A DNA stretch of 64,000 bases from Kribbella kalugense. GTDB lineage: Bacteria > Actinomycetota > Actinomycetes > Propionibacteriales > Kribbellaceae. Shown one piece after another: positions 7,703-14,872 of the stretch; the first letter of the stretch is position 1, and each line of letters begins with the position of its first letter. The translations under genes were made by a program, and so were the position numbers. Below the pieces are notes generated by a model. The model saw only the letters and a program-made list of their open reading frames with translations, made no database searches and was not told the origin of the DNA. Location of the stretch: positions 744,001 through 808,000 of the forward strand of contig NZ_SODF01000002.1 of assembly GCF_004365875.1 (NCBI RefSeq), written 5' to 3'.

Positions 7703-8353
7703 GTGCCTCTGCTCGTTGATCCGGCCCTGCCCGAGGGAACACTGCGCGGCGCTGGGCAGCCGCGTCTGACGACGAGCGGCGGATTGGTACTGCGGCCATG
7801 GCAGCAGGGCGATGCTGGGACGGTGCTTGCCGCATTCGGCTGTCCCGACATCCAGCGTTGGCACGTCCGACGGCTTGACTCTCACCAGGAGGCAGGTGAG
7901 TGGGTCGGGCAGTGGGCCAACCGCTGGGACGCCGAGACAGCCGCCAGTTGGGCGGTTGTCGATAGCGACGATCAGCCCATAGGTCAGGTCGGGCTGCGCA
8001 ACATCTCCCTCGCCGAGGCGTCAGCCAGCCTGTCCTATTGGGTGATTCCTGCAGCCCGGGGACGCGCCATCGCCACGAAGTCGGTGGAGGCCTTGTCTGC
8101 TTGGGCTTTCGAGGTGATCGGGTTCAACCGCCTGAACATCCAGCACTCCACCGCCAACACCGCGTCCTGCCGGGTCGCCTCAAGCACCGGCTACAGGCCC
8201 GAGGGCACACTGCGGCAGGCGATCAAGCACGCCGACGGCTGGCATGACTGGCACCTCCACGGCCGCCTACGTACCGATGGGCTGGGAGCCGCGCGGCGGC
8301 ATGCATCCCCGTCATCGAACCGCCAAGCACCCACGGAAGGACCACCGAGATGA
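7703..8353 (+). CDS. GNAT family N-acetyltransferase (RimJ/RimL-like)
   Basis: The 216-residue protein has the RimJ/RimL-type acetyltransferase pattern: LVLRPWQQGDAGTV near residue 28, a beta strand IGQVGLR, the CoA loop as IPAARGRAIATKSVEAL, and the late RLNIQHSTANTASCRVASSTGY typical of this subgroup. It may acetylate a protein N-terminus or a small molecule; the substrate is unknown. The C-terminal 30 residues are poorly conserved in character (Ser/Pro/Arg-rich). The GTG start fits a leaderless transcript. The stop overlaps the start of the following VOC gene, so the two are translationally coupled. Confidence 0.8.
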   Translation: MPLLVDPALPEGTLRGAGQPRLTTSGGLVLRPWQQGDAGTVLAAFGCPDIQRWHVRRLDSHQEAGEWVGQWANRWDAETAASWAVVDSDDQPIGQVGLRNISLAEASASLSYWVIPAARGRAIATKSVEALSAWAFEVIGFNRLNIQHSTANTASCRVASSTGYRPEGTLRQAIKHADGWHDWHLHGRLRTDGLGAARRHASPSSNRQAPTEGPPR

Positions 8354-8769
8354 TGCGAGGAATCGCCACCGTCAGCTTCTACGCCGCGGATGTGAAGGCG
8401 GCGCGGAGTTGGTACGAGGAGTTCCTGGGAGTCGAGGCGTACTACGCCATGCCGAGTGCGGATGAGCCGGCGTACGTCGAGTTCAGGTTCGGGGACTTCC
8501 AGTGCGAGCTGGGGATCATCGACGCCAGGTTCGCCGACCACCAGGTCGGGCCGACCCCAGCGGGAGCGATCGTCTACTGGCACGTCGACGACCTAGAGAC
8601 AACACTCGCCCGCCTGATCGAGCTCGGAGCAACAGTCAACGAGGAAATCGTTGAACGAGGCAACAACACCGGCTTCCGCACAGCGTCCGTCGTAGACCCC
8701 TTCGGCAACCTCATCGGCATCATGACCAACCCCCACTACCTACAAATCCTCAACCAACTGAACACCTGA
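8350..8769 (+). CDS. VOC (glyoxalase/bleomycin-resistance) family protein
   Basis: A 139-residue protein with the vicinal oxygen chelate fold: two beta-alpha-beta-beta-beta repeats, here GIATVSFYAADVKAARSWYEEFLGVEAYY in pieces and IVYWHVDDLETTLARLIELGATV, ending with VVDPFGNLIGIMTNPHY, the hallmark of the second metal-binding half. Members include glyoxalases, dioxygenases and antibiotic-binding proteins; which applies here cannot be told. The ATG at 8350 overlaps the upstream stop codon by four bases (ATGA); a second ATG at 8353 is also possible. Confidence 0.85.
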   Translation: MMRGIATVSFYAADVKAARSWYEEFLGVEAYYAMPSADEPAYVEFRFGDFQCELGIIDARFADHQVGPTPAGAIVYWHVDDLETTLARLIELGATVNEEIVERGNNTGFRTASVVDPFGNLIGIMTNPHYLQILNQLNT

Positions 8770-8801
8770 TCGCGAGATTCGCTTGCGGTGGATCGGCAGG
8801 C

Positions 8802-9743
8802 TTAGAAGTCGATGCGCATGACTGCTCGACGTTTACCGGGGCGGTTTACCTCGGTGTAGCCGGCTTCGGTGAACATGGCGAGGGTGCCGACGGAGCCGCC
8901 GTCGACCAGGTCGGGGTAGCCCTCGACGGCGCGGGCGCCGCGGTCTCGGGCGAAAGCTACGGTGGCAGAGGCGAGTGCGCGGCCGATTCCTCGGCGGCGG
9001 TAGCCGGCGCGGGTGACGAAGCAGGTCACGGCCCAGACGGTGGCGTCGGTCCTGTCCTCGTCGCGGCCCAGCCACGGGACGCGGAAGTCGCGGAGCAACC
9101 TCGGATGGTCCGCCCGTGGCGCGACGGCGCACCAGCCGACGGGCTCGCCATCGAGGTACGCGACCAGGCCGCTCGTAGTCGGCGCCTTCGGATTTCCGCA
9201 GGAGGTCTGGTCGCGAAGCCGGGCGGCGAGCTCCTCGGGACCTTCAGAATCCCACGACTCCTTGGGCAGCATCCGGAACCGCTGACACGAGCAGCGTGAG
9301 GGATCGCTGGACGCGCCGAAGACCGCCCGCAGGTCCTCCCAAGCCGCCTCGTTAGCCGGAACGATCACCAACTGCTCCGCGGTCACCGGCTCCCGCGAGC
9401 CCAACGGACGAGGAGCACGCACCCGTTGGGTTGCAGGCTGCTTCTGCTTGCGACGCGCCGCCTCAAAGGTGAGCCGGACCTCGACCGTGTCACCCGCATC
9501 CAGTCCTGCCGGCTTCCGTACTGCGTCCTTCAACGGCAGCAGGTACTCGCCGTCCTTCGGCCACAGCGACGTCTTCCACTCGACACTGCCCATCCGAGCG
9601 TGGATCGGCACCAACCCCCACCCGTAGTTGGCGGCCGAGGCTGCGGCCCGCAGCGCGTCGCTTTCCTGCTCGGGCACAGGCACGAAGTAGTACGGCGCCG
9701 GACCGCGCCACTCGATGATTTCGCCGATGAACTCCTGGTCCAT
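8802..9743 (-). CDS. DUF1905-GNAT fusion acetyltransferase
   Basis: The 313-residue protein joins two domains. Residues 1 to about 95 (EFIGEIIEWRGPAPYYFVPVP to WPKDGEYLLPLKDAVRKPAGLDAGDTVEVRL) are a DUF1905 beta-barrel domain. Residues from about 125 to the end are a GNAT acetyltransferase with the acetyl-CoA loop AGYRRRGIGRALASATVAFARDRGARAVEGYP. The middle contains a CSCQRFRML cysteine pair known from related actinobacterial GNAT proteins. Substrate unknown. The start is supported by a leaderless signature upstream. It converges with the VOC gene, whose stop is about 30 bases away. Confidence 0.85.
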   Translation of the reverse strand: MDQEFIGEIIEWRGPAPYYFVPVPEQESDALRAAASAANYGWGLVPIHARMGSVEWKTSLWPKDGEYLLPLKDAVRKPAGLDAGDTVEVRLTFEAARRKQKQPATQRVRAPRPLGSREPVTAEQLVIVPANEAAWEDLRAVFGASSDPSRCSCQRFRMLPKESWDSEGPEELAARLRDQTSCGNPKAPTTSGLVAYLDGEPVGWCAVAPRADHPRLLRDFRVPWLGRDEDRTDATVWAVTCFVTRAGYRRRGIGRALASATVAFARDRGARAVEGYPDLVDGGSVGTLAMFTEAGYTEVNRPGKRRAVMRIDF

Positions 9744-9749
9744 AACCAG

Positions 9750-9755
9750 ATGCTA
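9750..9755 (-). promoter_or_regulatory. -10 element of a probable leaderless promoter
   Basis: On the reverse strand TAGCAT is followed by six bases and the ATG at 9743. No Shine-Dalgarno sequence is visible. Confidence 0.5.
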
Positions 9756-9816
9756 GAGCCCATTCCGGACACCCCCCTTCCGGATTCGCCGTCAGTCCAG
9801 TCCGGGCACCAGCGCG

Positions 9817-10599
9817 TCAGAGGTGGCCGCGGTGGGTGAGGGCGGTGGTGATCTGGGCGGCGGCGGCTCGGAGGTGGGGCAGGACGTCGGTGCGGAGGGA
9901 GGTTGGCGTCGAGCGGGAGGCGTGGGCGGAGACGTTCAGCGCAGCGATGACGCGGCCGCGGGAATTGTGGATAGGGGCGGCGATCGAGCGGAGGCCGAGT
10001 TCGAGTTCCTGGTCGACGAGGGCGTACCCGTCGGCGCGGGCTCGGGTGATGGTGACGCGGAGGCCGTCGACGGAGGTGATTGCGCGGTCGGTGAGCGGTT
10101 CGGCCTGCAGGGTGTCGAGGTACGACGTGAGCTCGTCGTCCGGCAGCCCGGCGAGGAGGACTCGGCCCATGGACGTCGGGTACGCCGGAAGACGGGCACC
10201 GACCCCGAGGGCGACGGTCATGATCCGGCTGGTCGGCACGCGGGCGACGTACACGATGTCGGGGAGGTCGAGGGTTGCGATCGAGCAGGACTCGCGGGTC
10301 TTGGCGCTCAGCTCTTCCATGAACGGGCCGGCGAGTTCGCCGAGGTCCAGTGAGGACAGGTACGCCCAGCCGAGGGCGAGCACGCGTGGGGTGAGTGAGA
10401 AGCGGCGGCTGTCGCTGCGTACGTAGCCCAGCTCTTCCAGCGTGAGCAGGATTCGGCGGGCGGTCGCGGGCGTGATCTGGACGGCTCGCGCCACCTCGCT
10501 CAGCGTCAGGGCGGGCGCGTCGGCTGAGAACGCGCGGATCACCGCGAGCCCTCGCTCCAGGCCTTGCAGAAACGTGCCTGTAGACGCGTCACTCGGCAT
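9817..10599 (-). CDS. IclR family regulator (PcaR/PobR-like) of the hydroxyquinol genes
   Basis: The 260-residue protein has an N-terminal IclR winged helix (GLERGLAVIRAFS, LTLSEVARAVQITPATARRILLTLEELGYV) and a C-terminal effector domain with LPAYPTSMGRVLLAGL and AAPIHNSRGRVIAALNVSAHASR, the pattern of beta-ketoadipate pathway regulators PcaR, PcaU and PobR. It is transcribed away from the maleylacetate reductase operon, with 64 bases between the starts holding candidate operators. It therefore probably activates or represses that operon in response to a pathway intermediate; which one is unknown. Confidence 0.9.
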   Translation of the reverse strand: MPSDASTGTFLQGLERGLAVIRAFSADAPALTLSEVARAVQITPATARRILLTLEELGYVRSDSRRFSLTPRVLALGWAYLSSLDLGELAGPFMEELSAKTRESCSIATLDLPDIVYVARVPTSRIMTVALGVGARLPAYPTSMGRVLLAGLPDDELTSYLDTLQAEPLTDRAITSVDGLRVTITRARADGYALVDQELELGLRSIAAPIHNSRGRVIAALNVSAHASRSTPTSLRTDVLPHLRAAAAQITTALTHRGHL

Positions 10600-10612
10600 C
10601 GGCTAGCCTACT

Positions 10613-10645
10613 TTTCGTTGAAAGAAGAACTATTCGCTCAGCGAA
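10613..10645. promoter_or_regulatory. Candidate IclR operators between the divergent genes
   Basis: TTCGCT-C-AGCGAA (10633-10645) is a perfect 6-1-6 dyad. TTTC-GTT-GAAA (10613-10623) is a second, shorter dyad. Both lie in the AT-richer 64-bp gap between the IclR gene and the maleylacetate reductase gene, where an IclR protein would be expected to bind. Confidence 0.55.
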
Positions 10646-10663
10646 ATCATATCGGAGCTGCCG

Positions 10664-11809
10664 ATGCCGCGTCCAGTGGAACCCCAACCGGTGCAGCCTC
10701 GGGCCGGGTTCGTACACACGTTCCTGCCGGGGCGGGTGGTGCTCGGGGCCGGGTCGCTCGACCAGGTGGCCGGCGAGGTCGAGAACCTCGGGGTACGGCG
10801 GGTGCTGCTCGTGGCGACGAAGTCCGCACGGGATGCGGCTGATGTGGTCGAGGTACAACTGGGCGACCGGTTCGCGGGGCGGATCGACGGCGTAGCGCAG
10901 CACGTGCCGACCGAAGTCGCGGAATCCGCTCGAGCCAAGGCCCGCGAGGTCGGCGCCGACGGGATCGTCGCGATCGGCGGCGGATCAGCCATCGGCCTCG
11001 CCAAAGCAGTCGCACTCACAAGCACCGGTGGTGGGGTGGTGATTGTGGCGGTGCCGACGACGTATGCCGGTTCTGAGATGACGCCGGTGTGGGGCGAGAC
11101 GGCTGGCGGGAGTAAGACGACGGGGACGGATCTGAGGGTGCTGCCGCGGGTTGTGGTGTACGACCCGGTGTTGAGTCAGCGCCTGCCGAAGAAGGTCACC
11201 GCGGCGAGTGTCGCGAATGCGATCGCGCACTGCGTCGAGGCCGTCTGGACGCCAAAGGCGGATCCGATCACGGAAACGACTGCCGTGGAAGGGCTGCGAG
11301 CGCTGGCCAACGGATTGCGGGACGTGCTGGACGCGCCCACCGATTTAGATACCCGCAGCGACCTCTTGTACGGCGCATGCCTGGCCGGCTCGGCGTTGGC
11401 GACGGCCGGGACGGGACTGCATCACAAGCTGTGTCACCTGCTCGGCGGCACCTACAACCTCCCGCACGCCGAGACACACGCGGCCGTGCTGCCGCAGGTC
11501 GCACGCATCAACGCACCAGCGGTCCCACAAGCGAAGGCACGGCTAGAAGCCGCACTGGCCACAGCCAGCCCAGCCAGCGCCGGCGGACCCGGCGGACCCG
11601 ACCAGGCCGGCAGACCCGACCTGGCGGGCGGGCTCTTTGACCTGTTTGTGGGAGCTGGAGTGCCTACGAGTTTGCGGGAGCTCGGGTTGACCGAGGAGCA
11701 GGTGAACGAAGCGGCCAAGGCGTTCCGGCCGACCGATAACCCGGTCCCGGTGACTGAGGACCTGGTGCGGGAGATTCTCACCCGCGCCTGGGCCGGTACG
11801 CGACCGTGA
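10664..11809 (+). CDS. Maleylacetate reductase
   Basis: The 381-residue protein belongs to the iron-containing alcohol dehydrogenase superfamily and has the maleylacetate reductase pattern: GFVHTFLPGRVVLGAGSL in pieces near the start, the NAD-binding GADGIVAIGGGSAIGLAKAVAL, VPTTYAGSEMTPVWGET, and HCVEAVWTPKADPI, with GLHHKLCHLLGG carrying His ligands. It reduces maleylacetate to 3-oxoadipate with NAD(P)H in the cytoplasm, the step after ring cleavage of hydroxyquinol. It is first in the operon and has GGAG before the ATG. Unusual is a Gly/Pro/Ala-rich insertion at about residues 297-322 that lengthens the protein beyond the usual 350 or so. Confidence 0.9.
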   Translation: MPRPVEPQPVQPRAGFVHTFLPGRVVLGAGSLDQVAGEVENLGVRRVLLVATKSARDAADVVEVQLGDRFAGRIDGVAQHVPTEVAESARAKAREVGADGIVAIGGGSAIGLAKAVALTSTGGGVVIVAVPTTYAGSEMTPVWGETAGGSKTTGTDLRVLPRVVVYDPVLSQRLPKKVTAASVANAIAHCVEAVWTPKADPITETTAVEGLRALANGLRDVLDAPTDLDTRSDLLYGACLAGSALATAGTGLHHKLCHLLGGTYNLPHAETHAAVLPQVARINAPAVPQAKARLEAALATASPASAGGPGGPDQAGRPDLAGGLFDLFVGAGVPTSLRELGLTEEQVNEAAKAFRPTDNPVPVTEDLVREILTRAWAGTRP

Positions 11810-11825
11810 CGAACGAGGAGACCGG

Positions 11826-12671
11826 ATGGACCTTCAAGGCGATGACCTGACCGAGGCGGTCGTGGCCAGCTTCGACGGCAGCGCGAGCGACCGCTACAAG
11901 GAAGTGACGGGCGCGCTCGTCCGCCACCTGCATGCGTTCGCGCGGGAGGTCGACCTGACCGAGGACGAGTACTTCACCGCGATCGACTTCCTGACCCGGA
12001 CCGGCCAGATCTCGACCGGCACGCGGCAGGAGTTCGTGCTGCTGGCCGACGTACTCGGGCTGTCGATGCTGACCGTCGGTCTGGGCAACCGGAAGCCGCC
12101 GGAGGCCACGCAGTCCACTGTGTTCGGCCCGTTCTTCGTCGAGGGATCACCCGAGGCGAAGCTCGGCGACGACATCGCGAACGGCGCCCCCGGACAGCCG
12201 TGCCTGGTAAGCGGCAAGGTCCTGAACACCAAGGGTGAACCGATCGCCGGAGCCCTCGTCGAGACCTGGCAGGCCGACGAGGACGGCTTCTACGACGTCC
12301 AGAAGGACCTCGACGGTCCGCAGAACCGAGCCCACCTGACAACCGATGCCGAAGGCAACTACCGGTTCTGGGCGGTGAAGCCGGTCGCGTACCCGATCCC
12401 CGACGACGGCCCGGTCGGCGAGCTACTCCGCGCCGGCGGCCGCGGCCCGATGCGACCGGCGCATATCCACTTCATGGTCACCGCCCCCGGGTACTCGCGC
12501 CTGATCACCCACGTCTTCGCGGCCGGCGACGAATACCTGGACACGGACGCGGTCTTTGGCGTCAAGCAGTCCCTGATCGCCGATTTCACCGAACATCATG
12601 ACGACGGCAAGACCTACTACGCCGTGAACTACGACCTGGTGCTCGCCACCACCGAGGAGACGCAGCAGTGA
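11826..12671 (+). CDS. Hydroxyquinol 1,2-dioxygenase (intradiol)
   Basis: The 281-residue protein is an intradiol ring-cleavage dioxygenase of the hydroxyquinol type. The N-terminal helical dimer domain ends at about residue 95, followed by QSTVFGPFFVEGSP. The non-haem Fe(III) ligands are visible as Tyr in DGFYDVQ, Tyr in KPVAYPIP, and the two His of RPAHIHF. It opens 1,2,4-trihydroxybenzene to maleylacetate, which the upstream reductase then uses. GAGGAG precedes the ATG, sixteen bases after the reductase stop. The stop overlaps the start of the monooxygenase by four bases, so translation of the two is coupled. Confidence 0.92.
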   Translation: MDLQGDDLTEAVVASFDGSASDRYKEVTGALVRHLHAFAREVDLTEDEYFTAIDFLTRTGQISTGTRQEFVLLADVLGLSMLTVGLGNRKPPEATQSTVFGPFFVEGSPEAKLGDDIANGAPGQPCLVSGKVLNTKGEPIAGALVETWQADEDGFYDVQKDLDGPQNRAHLTTDAEGNYRFWAVKPVAYPIPDDGPVGELLRAGGRGPMRPAHIHFMVTAPGYSRLITHVFAAGDEYLDTDAVFGVKQSLIADFTEHHDDGKTYYAVNYDLVLATTEETQQ

Positions 12672-14401
12672 TCACCACAGACGTCCTCATCGTCGGTAGC
12701 GGCCCGGCCGGCGGTGCAGCCTCGCTCTTCCTGTCCACGTACGGCGTCGACAACATCGTCCTGTCCCGCTACGGCTGGACCGCCAACACGCCCCGCGCGC
12801 ACATCACCAACCAGCGCACGATCGAGCTGATGCGTGACATGGGTATCGAGGACCAGGTCGACGCCAACGGCACCGCCCATCACCTGATGGGTCAGACCGC
12901 GTTCTGCACCAGCCTGGCCGGCGAAGAAATCGGCCGGATCCGCACCTGGGGCACACATCCACGCCGGCTGGCGGACTACACGGAAGCCAGCCCCTGCCTC
13001 CCAGTAGACCTACCGCAGACCCTGTTCGAGCCGATCCTCGTCAGCACGGCGGCCAGTCGTGGCGCGCGGCTCCGCTTCAACACGGTGTACGAGAGCCTCG
13101 AGCAGGACGAGGACGGCGTCACTGCGACGGTCCGCGATCGGCTCAGCGACACGACGTACCAGATCCGGGCGAAGTACCTGATCGGCGCCGACGGCGGTCG
13201 CAGCAAGGTTGCCCAGGACATCGAGCTGCCGATGGCCGGCGCGATGGACATCGAGGGTTCGATGAACATCGTCTTCGAGGCCGACCTGAGCCGGTACGTC
13301 GCACATCGCCCGAGCGTTCTGTACTGGGTGCTTCAGCCGGGCGCCCAGATCGGCGGCATCGGCGCCGGCCTGGTCCGGATGGTCCGCCCGTGGAACGAGT
13401 GGCTGATCGTCTGGGGGTACGACATCTCCCAGCCGGCGCCGGTGGTCGACGAGGCGATGGCGACCGAGATCGTGCACAACCTGGTGGGTGACGACACGAT
13501 CGACGTGAAGCTGAAGGGTACGTCTGTCTGGAGCGTCAACCACATGTACGCCGAGAAGGCTTCCAAAGGCCGCGTGTTCTGTATGGGTGACGCGATCCAC
13601 CGGCACCCGCCGAGCAACGGCCTCGGCTCGAACACCTCGATCCAGGACGCGTACAACCTGGCCTGGAAGCTCTCCCTGGTCCTGAAAGGGCAGGCCGCGC
13701 CCGAGCTGCTCCAAACATACGACGACGAGCGCACGCCGATCGCCAAGCAGATCGTCGACCGGGCGAACAAGAGCCGCAATCAGTTCGGCCAGATCTTCCG
13801 TGCACTCGGGATGACACCGGACGCGCCGGCCGGTCGGACGATCGACTCCCGCAAGGACGACACCCCGGAAGGCGTCGCGCAGCGCGAGGAGCTGCGGCAG
13901 GCGATCGAGCTGAAGGACTACGAGTTCAACGCCCACGGAGTCGAACTCGGCCAGCGCTACCGCTCGGCCGCCGTGATCCCGGACGGTACGCCGGAACCGC
14001 CGTACGAGCGGGATCAGGAGCTGTACTACCACCCGACGACCTGGCCGGGCGCCCGCATCCCGCACTGCTGGCTGACGCGGGGAACGGAGACCATCAGCAC
14101 GTTGGACGTGGTCGGCAAAGGCCGTTTCACGCTGCTGACCGGGATCGGTGGCGACGCGTGGGTGAAGGCGGCGCAGTCCGTGTCGGAGCAACTCGGCGTA
14201 CCGATCGAACCGTTCGTGATCGGGCCCGGTCGCGAGCTGGACGACCTGTACGGCGACTGGTCACGGGCGCGGGAGATCCCGGACGAAGGCTGCCTGCTCG
14301 TCCGGCCCGACGCACACATCGCCTACCGCGCGTCCGAACAGCCCGCCGATCCGGCCGAAGCCCTGCGTCAGGCCCTCACCACGTTGCTAGGGGGTGTCTG
14401 A
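12668..14401 (+). CDS. FAD-dependent phenol/resorcinol-type monooxygenase
   Basis: The 577-residue protein is a group A flavoprotein hydroxylase. It has the FAD Rossmann motif DVLIVGSGPAGGAASLFLS at the N-terminus, YLIGADGGRSKVA (DG motif) near residue 180, and RVFCMGDAIHRHPPSNGLGSN (GD motif, quoted in part as GDAIHRHPP) near 310, then a thioredoxin-like C-terminal domain. Overall pattern is that of 2,4-dichlorophenol 6-monooxygenase (TfdB) and resorcinol hydroxylases. With its neighbours it should hydroxylate a phenol or resorcinol to hydroxyquinol; the exact substrate is inference. The GTG start overlaps the dioxygenase stop. Its last codons and stop come from an inserted palindromic element. 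Confidence 0.85.
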   Translation: MITTDVLIVGSGPAGGAASLFLSTYGVDNIVLSRYGWTANTPRAHITNQRTIELMRDMGIEDQVDANGTAHHLMGQTAFCTSLAGEEIGRIRTWGTHPRRLADYTEASPCLPVDLPQTLFEPILVSTAASRGARLRFNTVYESLEQDEDGVTATVRDRLSDTTYQIRAKYLIGADGGRSKVAQDIELPMAGAMDIEGSMNIVFEADLSRYVAHRPSVLYWVLQPGAQIGGIGAGLVRMVRPWNEWLIVWGYDISQPAPVVDEAMATEIVHNLVGDDTIDVKLKGTSVWSVNHMYAEKASKGRVFCMGDAIHRHPPSNGLGSNTSIQDAYNLAWKLSLVLKGQAAPELLQTYDDERTPIAKQIVDRANKSRNQFGQIFRALGMTPDAPAGRTIDSRKDDTPEGVAQREELRQAIELKDYEFNAHGVELGQRYRSAAVIPDGTPEPPYERDQELYYHPTTWPGARIPHCWLTRGTETISTLDVVGKGRFTLLTGIGGDAWVKAAQSVSEQLGVPIEPFVIGPGRELDDLYGDWSRAREIPDEGCLLVRPDAHIAYRASEQPADPAEALRQALTTLLGGV

Positions 14402-14552
14402 TGGTTCCGCGCCGTCGCGAGCAGGTGCTCGGTGCGGTGCATCGGCGTGCGGGAGCGAAGGTCTCGATGCGGAGCATCGTGGCCTTTGCTCCCGTGCGGC
14501 GAGGTGCCGTGCCGAGTGCCGCGCAGTAGGCGTGGAATCATCAGACACCCCC
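14390..14552. mobile_element. MITE-like palindromic element, 163 bp, flanked by TA
   Basis: The left end GGGGGTGTCTGATG (from 14390) and right end CATCAGACACCCCC (to 14552) begin inverted repeats that match at 22 of 24 positions. TA occurs directly outside both ends (14388-14389, 14553-14554), as expected of a TA target duplication. Inside, pairing continues: CGGGAGCGAAGG against CCTTTGCTCCCG and an inner loop CGATGC-GGA-GCATCG. Removing the element and one TA restores TTG CTA AGC CGC TGA, a clean end for the monooxygenase. No transposase is encoded; a 42-codon frame (14401-14529) looks incidental. Assignment to a mobile family is inference. Confidence 0.7.
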
Positions 14553-14737
14553 TAAGCCGCTGACGACGCGGCCTCGCGGAGGATCTGGTCGAGGATCGAC
14601 GAGATCTCCGCGGTCTCGGCGTCCAGCAGGGTGATCAGCGCGACCCGCGACGTCTCCGAGCGCGCCTCGAGAGCTGCCGCGCTCAATGCGCGCACGGTGC
14701 CCAGCTCGTGTATCAGTTCGTCCCACAGAGCGTTCAT
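14552..14737 (-). CDS. Small hypothetical protein (61 aa)
   Basis: Starting MNALWDELIHELG, this acidic, mainly alpha-helical protein has a leucine/alanine-rich heptad-like pattern (LITLLDAETAEISSILDQIL) that suggests a short coiled coil. I do not recognise a family. GGGGG lies seven bases upstream of the ATG at 14737 and supports this start over a TTG two codons earlier. The TAG stop uses the TA next to the palindromic element plus its terminal base; without the insertion the stop codon would still be TAG. The gene converges on the hydroxyquinol operon. Confidence 0.5.
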   Translation of the reverse strand: MNALWDELIHELGTVRALSAAALEARSETSRVALITLLDAETAEISSILDQILREAASSAA

Positions 14738-14872
14738 CGACAAACCCCCATGTTTCCCGTCACAAACCCAGTACGACGTACTTGAAGCACGCCGAGCCCC
14801 CCGAGTTGGGGCTGACTTTGATCGAGAAGCCTCACTTCTGACACAACTTCAACGCGGTACCCAGGACCGAAG

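Noticed and set aside
4551..7769. Very long forward open frame (1072 codons)
   Set aside because: It is antisense to fbaA and the GntR gene and crosses the SIS gene in another frame; the long run is an artefact of high GC. The proteins in the other frames match known families.
6010..7860. Long reverse frames over the SIS gene
   Set aside because: Low-complexity Arg/Gly-rich translations antisense to a well-conserved two-domain SIS protein.
14401..14529. 42-codon frame inside the palindromic element, starting on the monooxygenase stop
   Set aside because: It is Arg-rich, lacks a ribosome site, and is explained by the palindrome itself.
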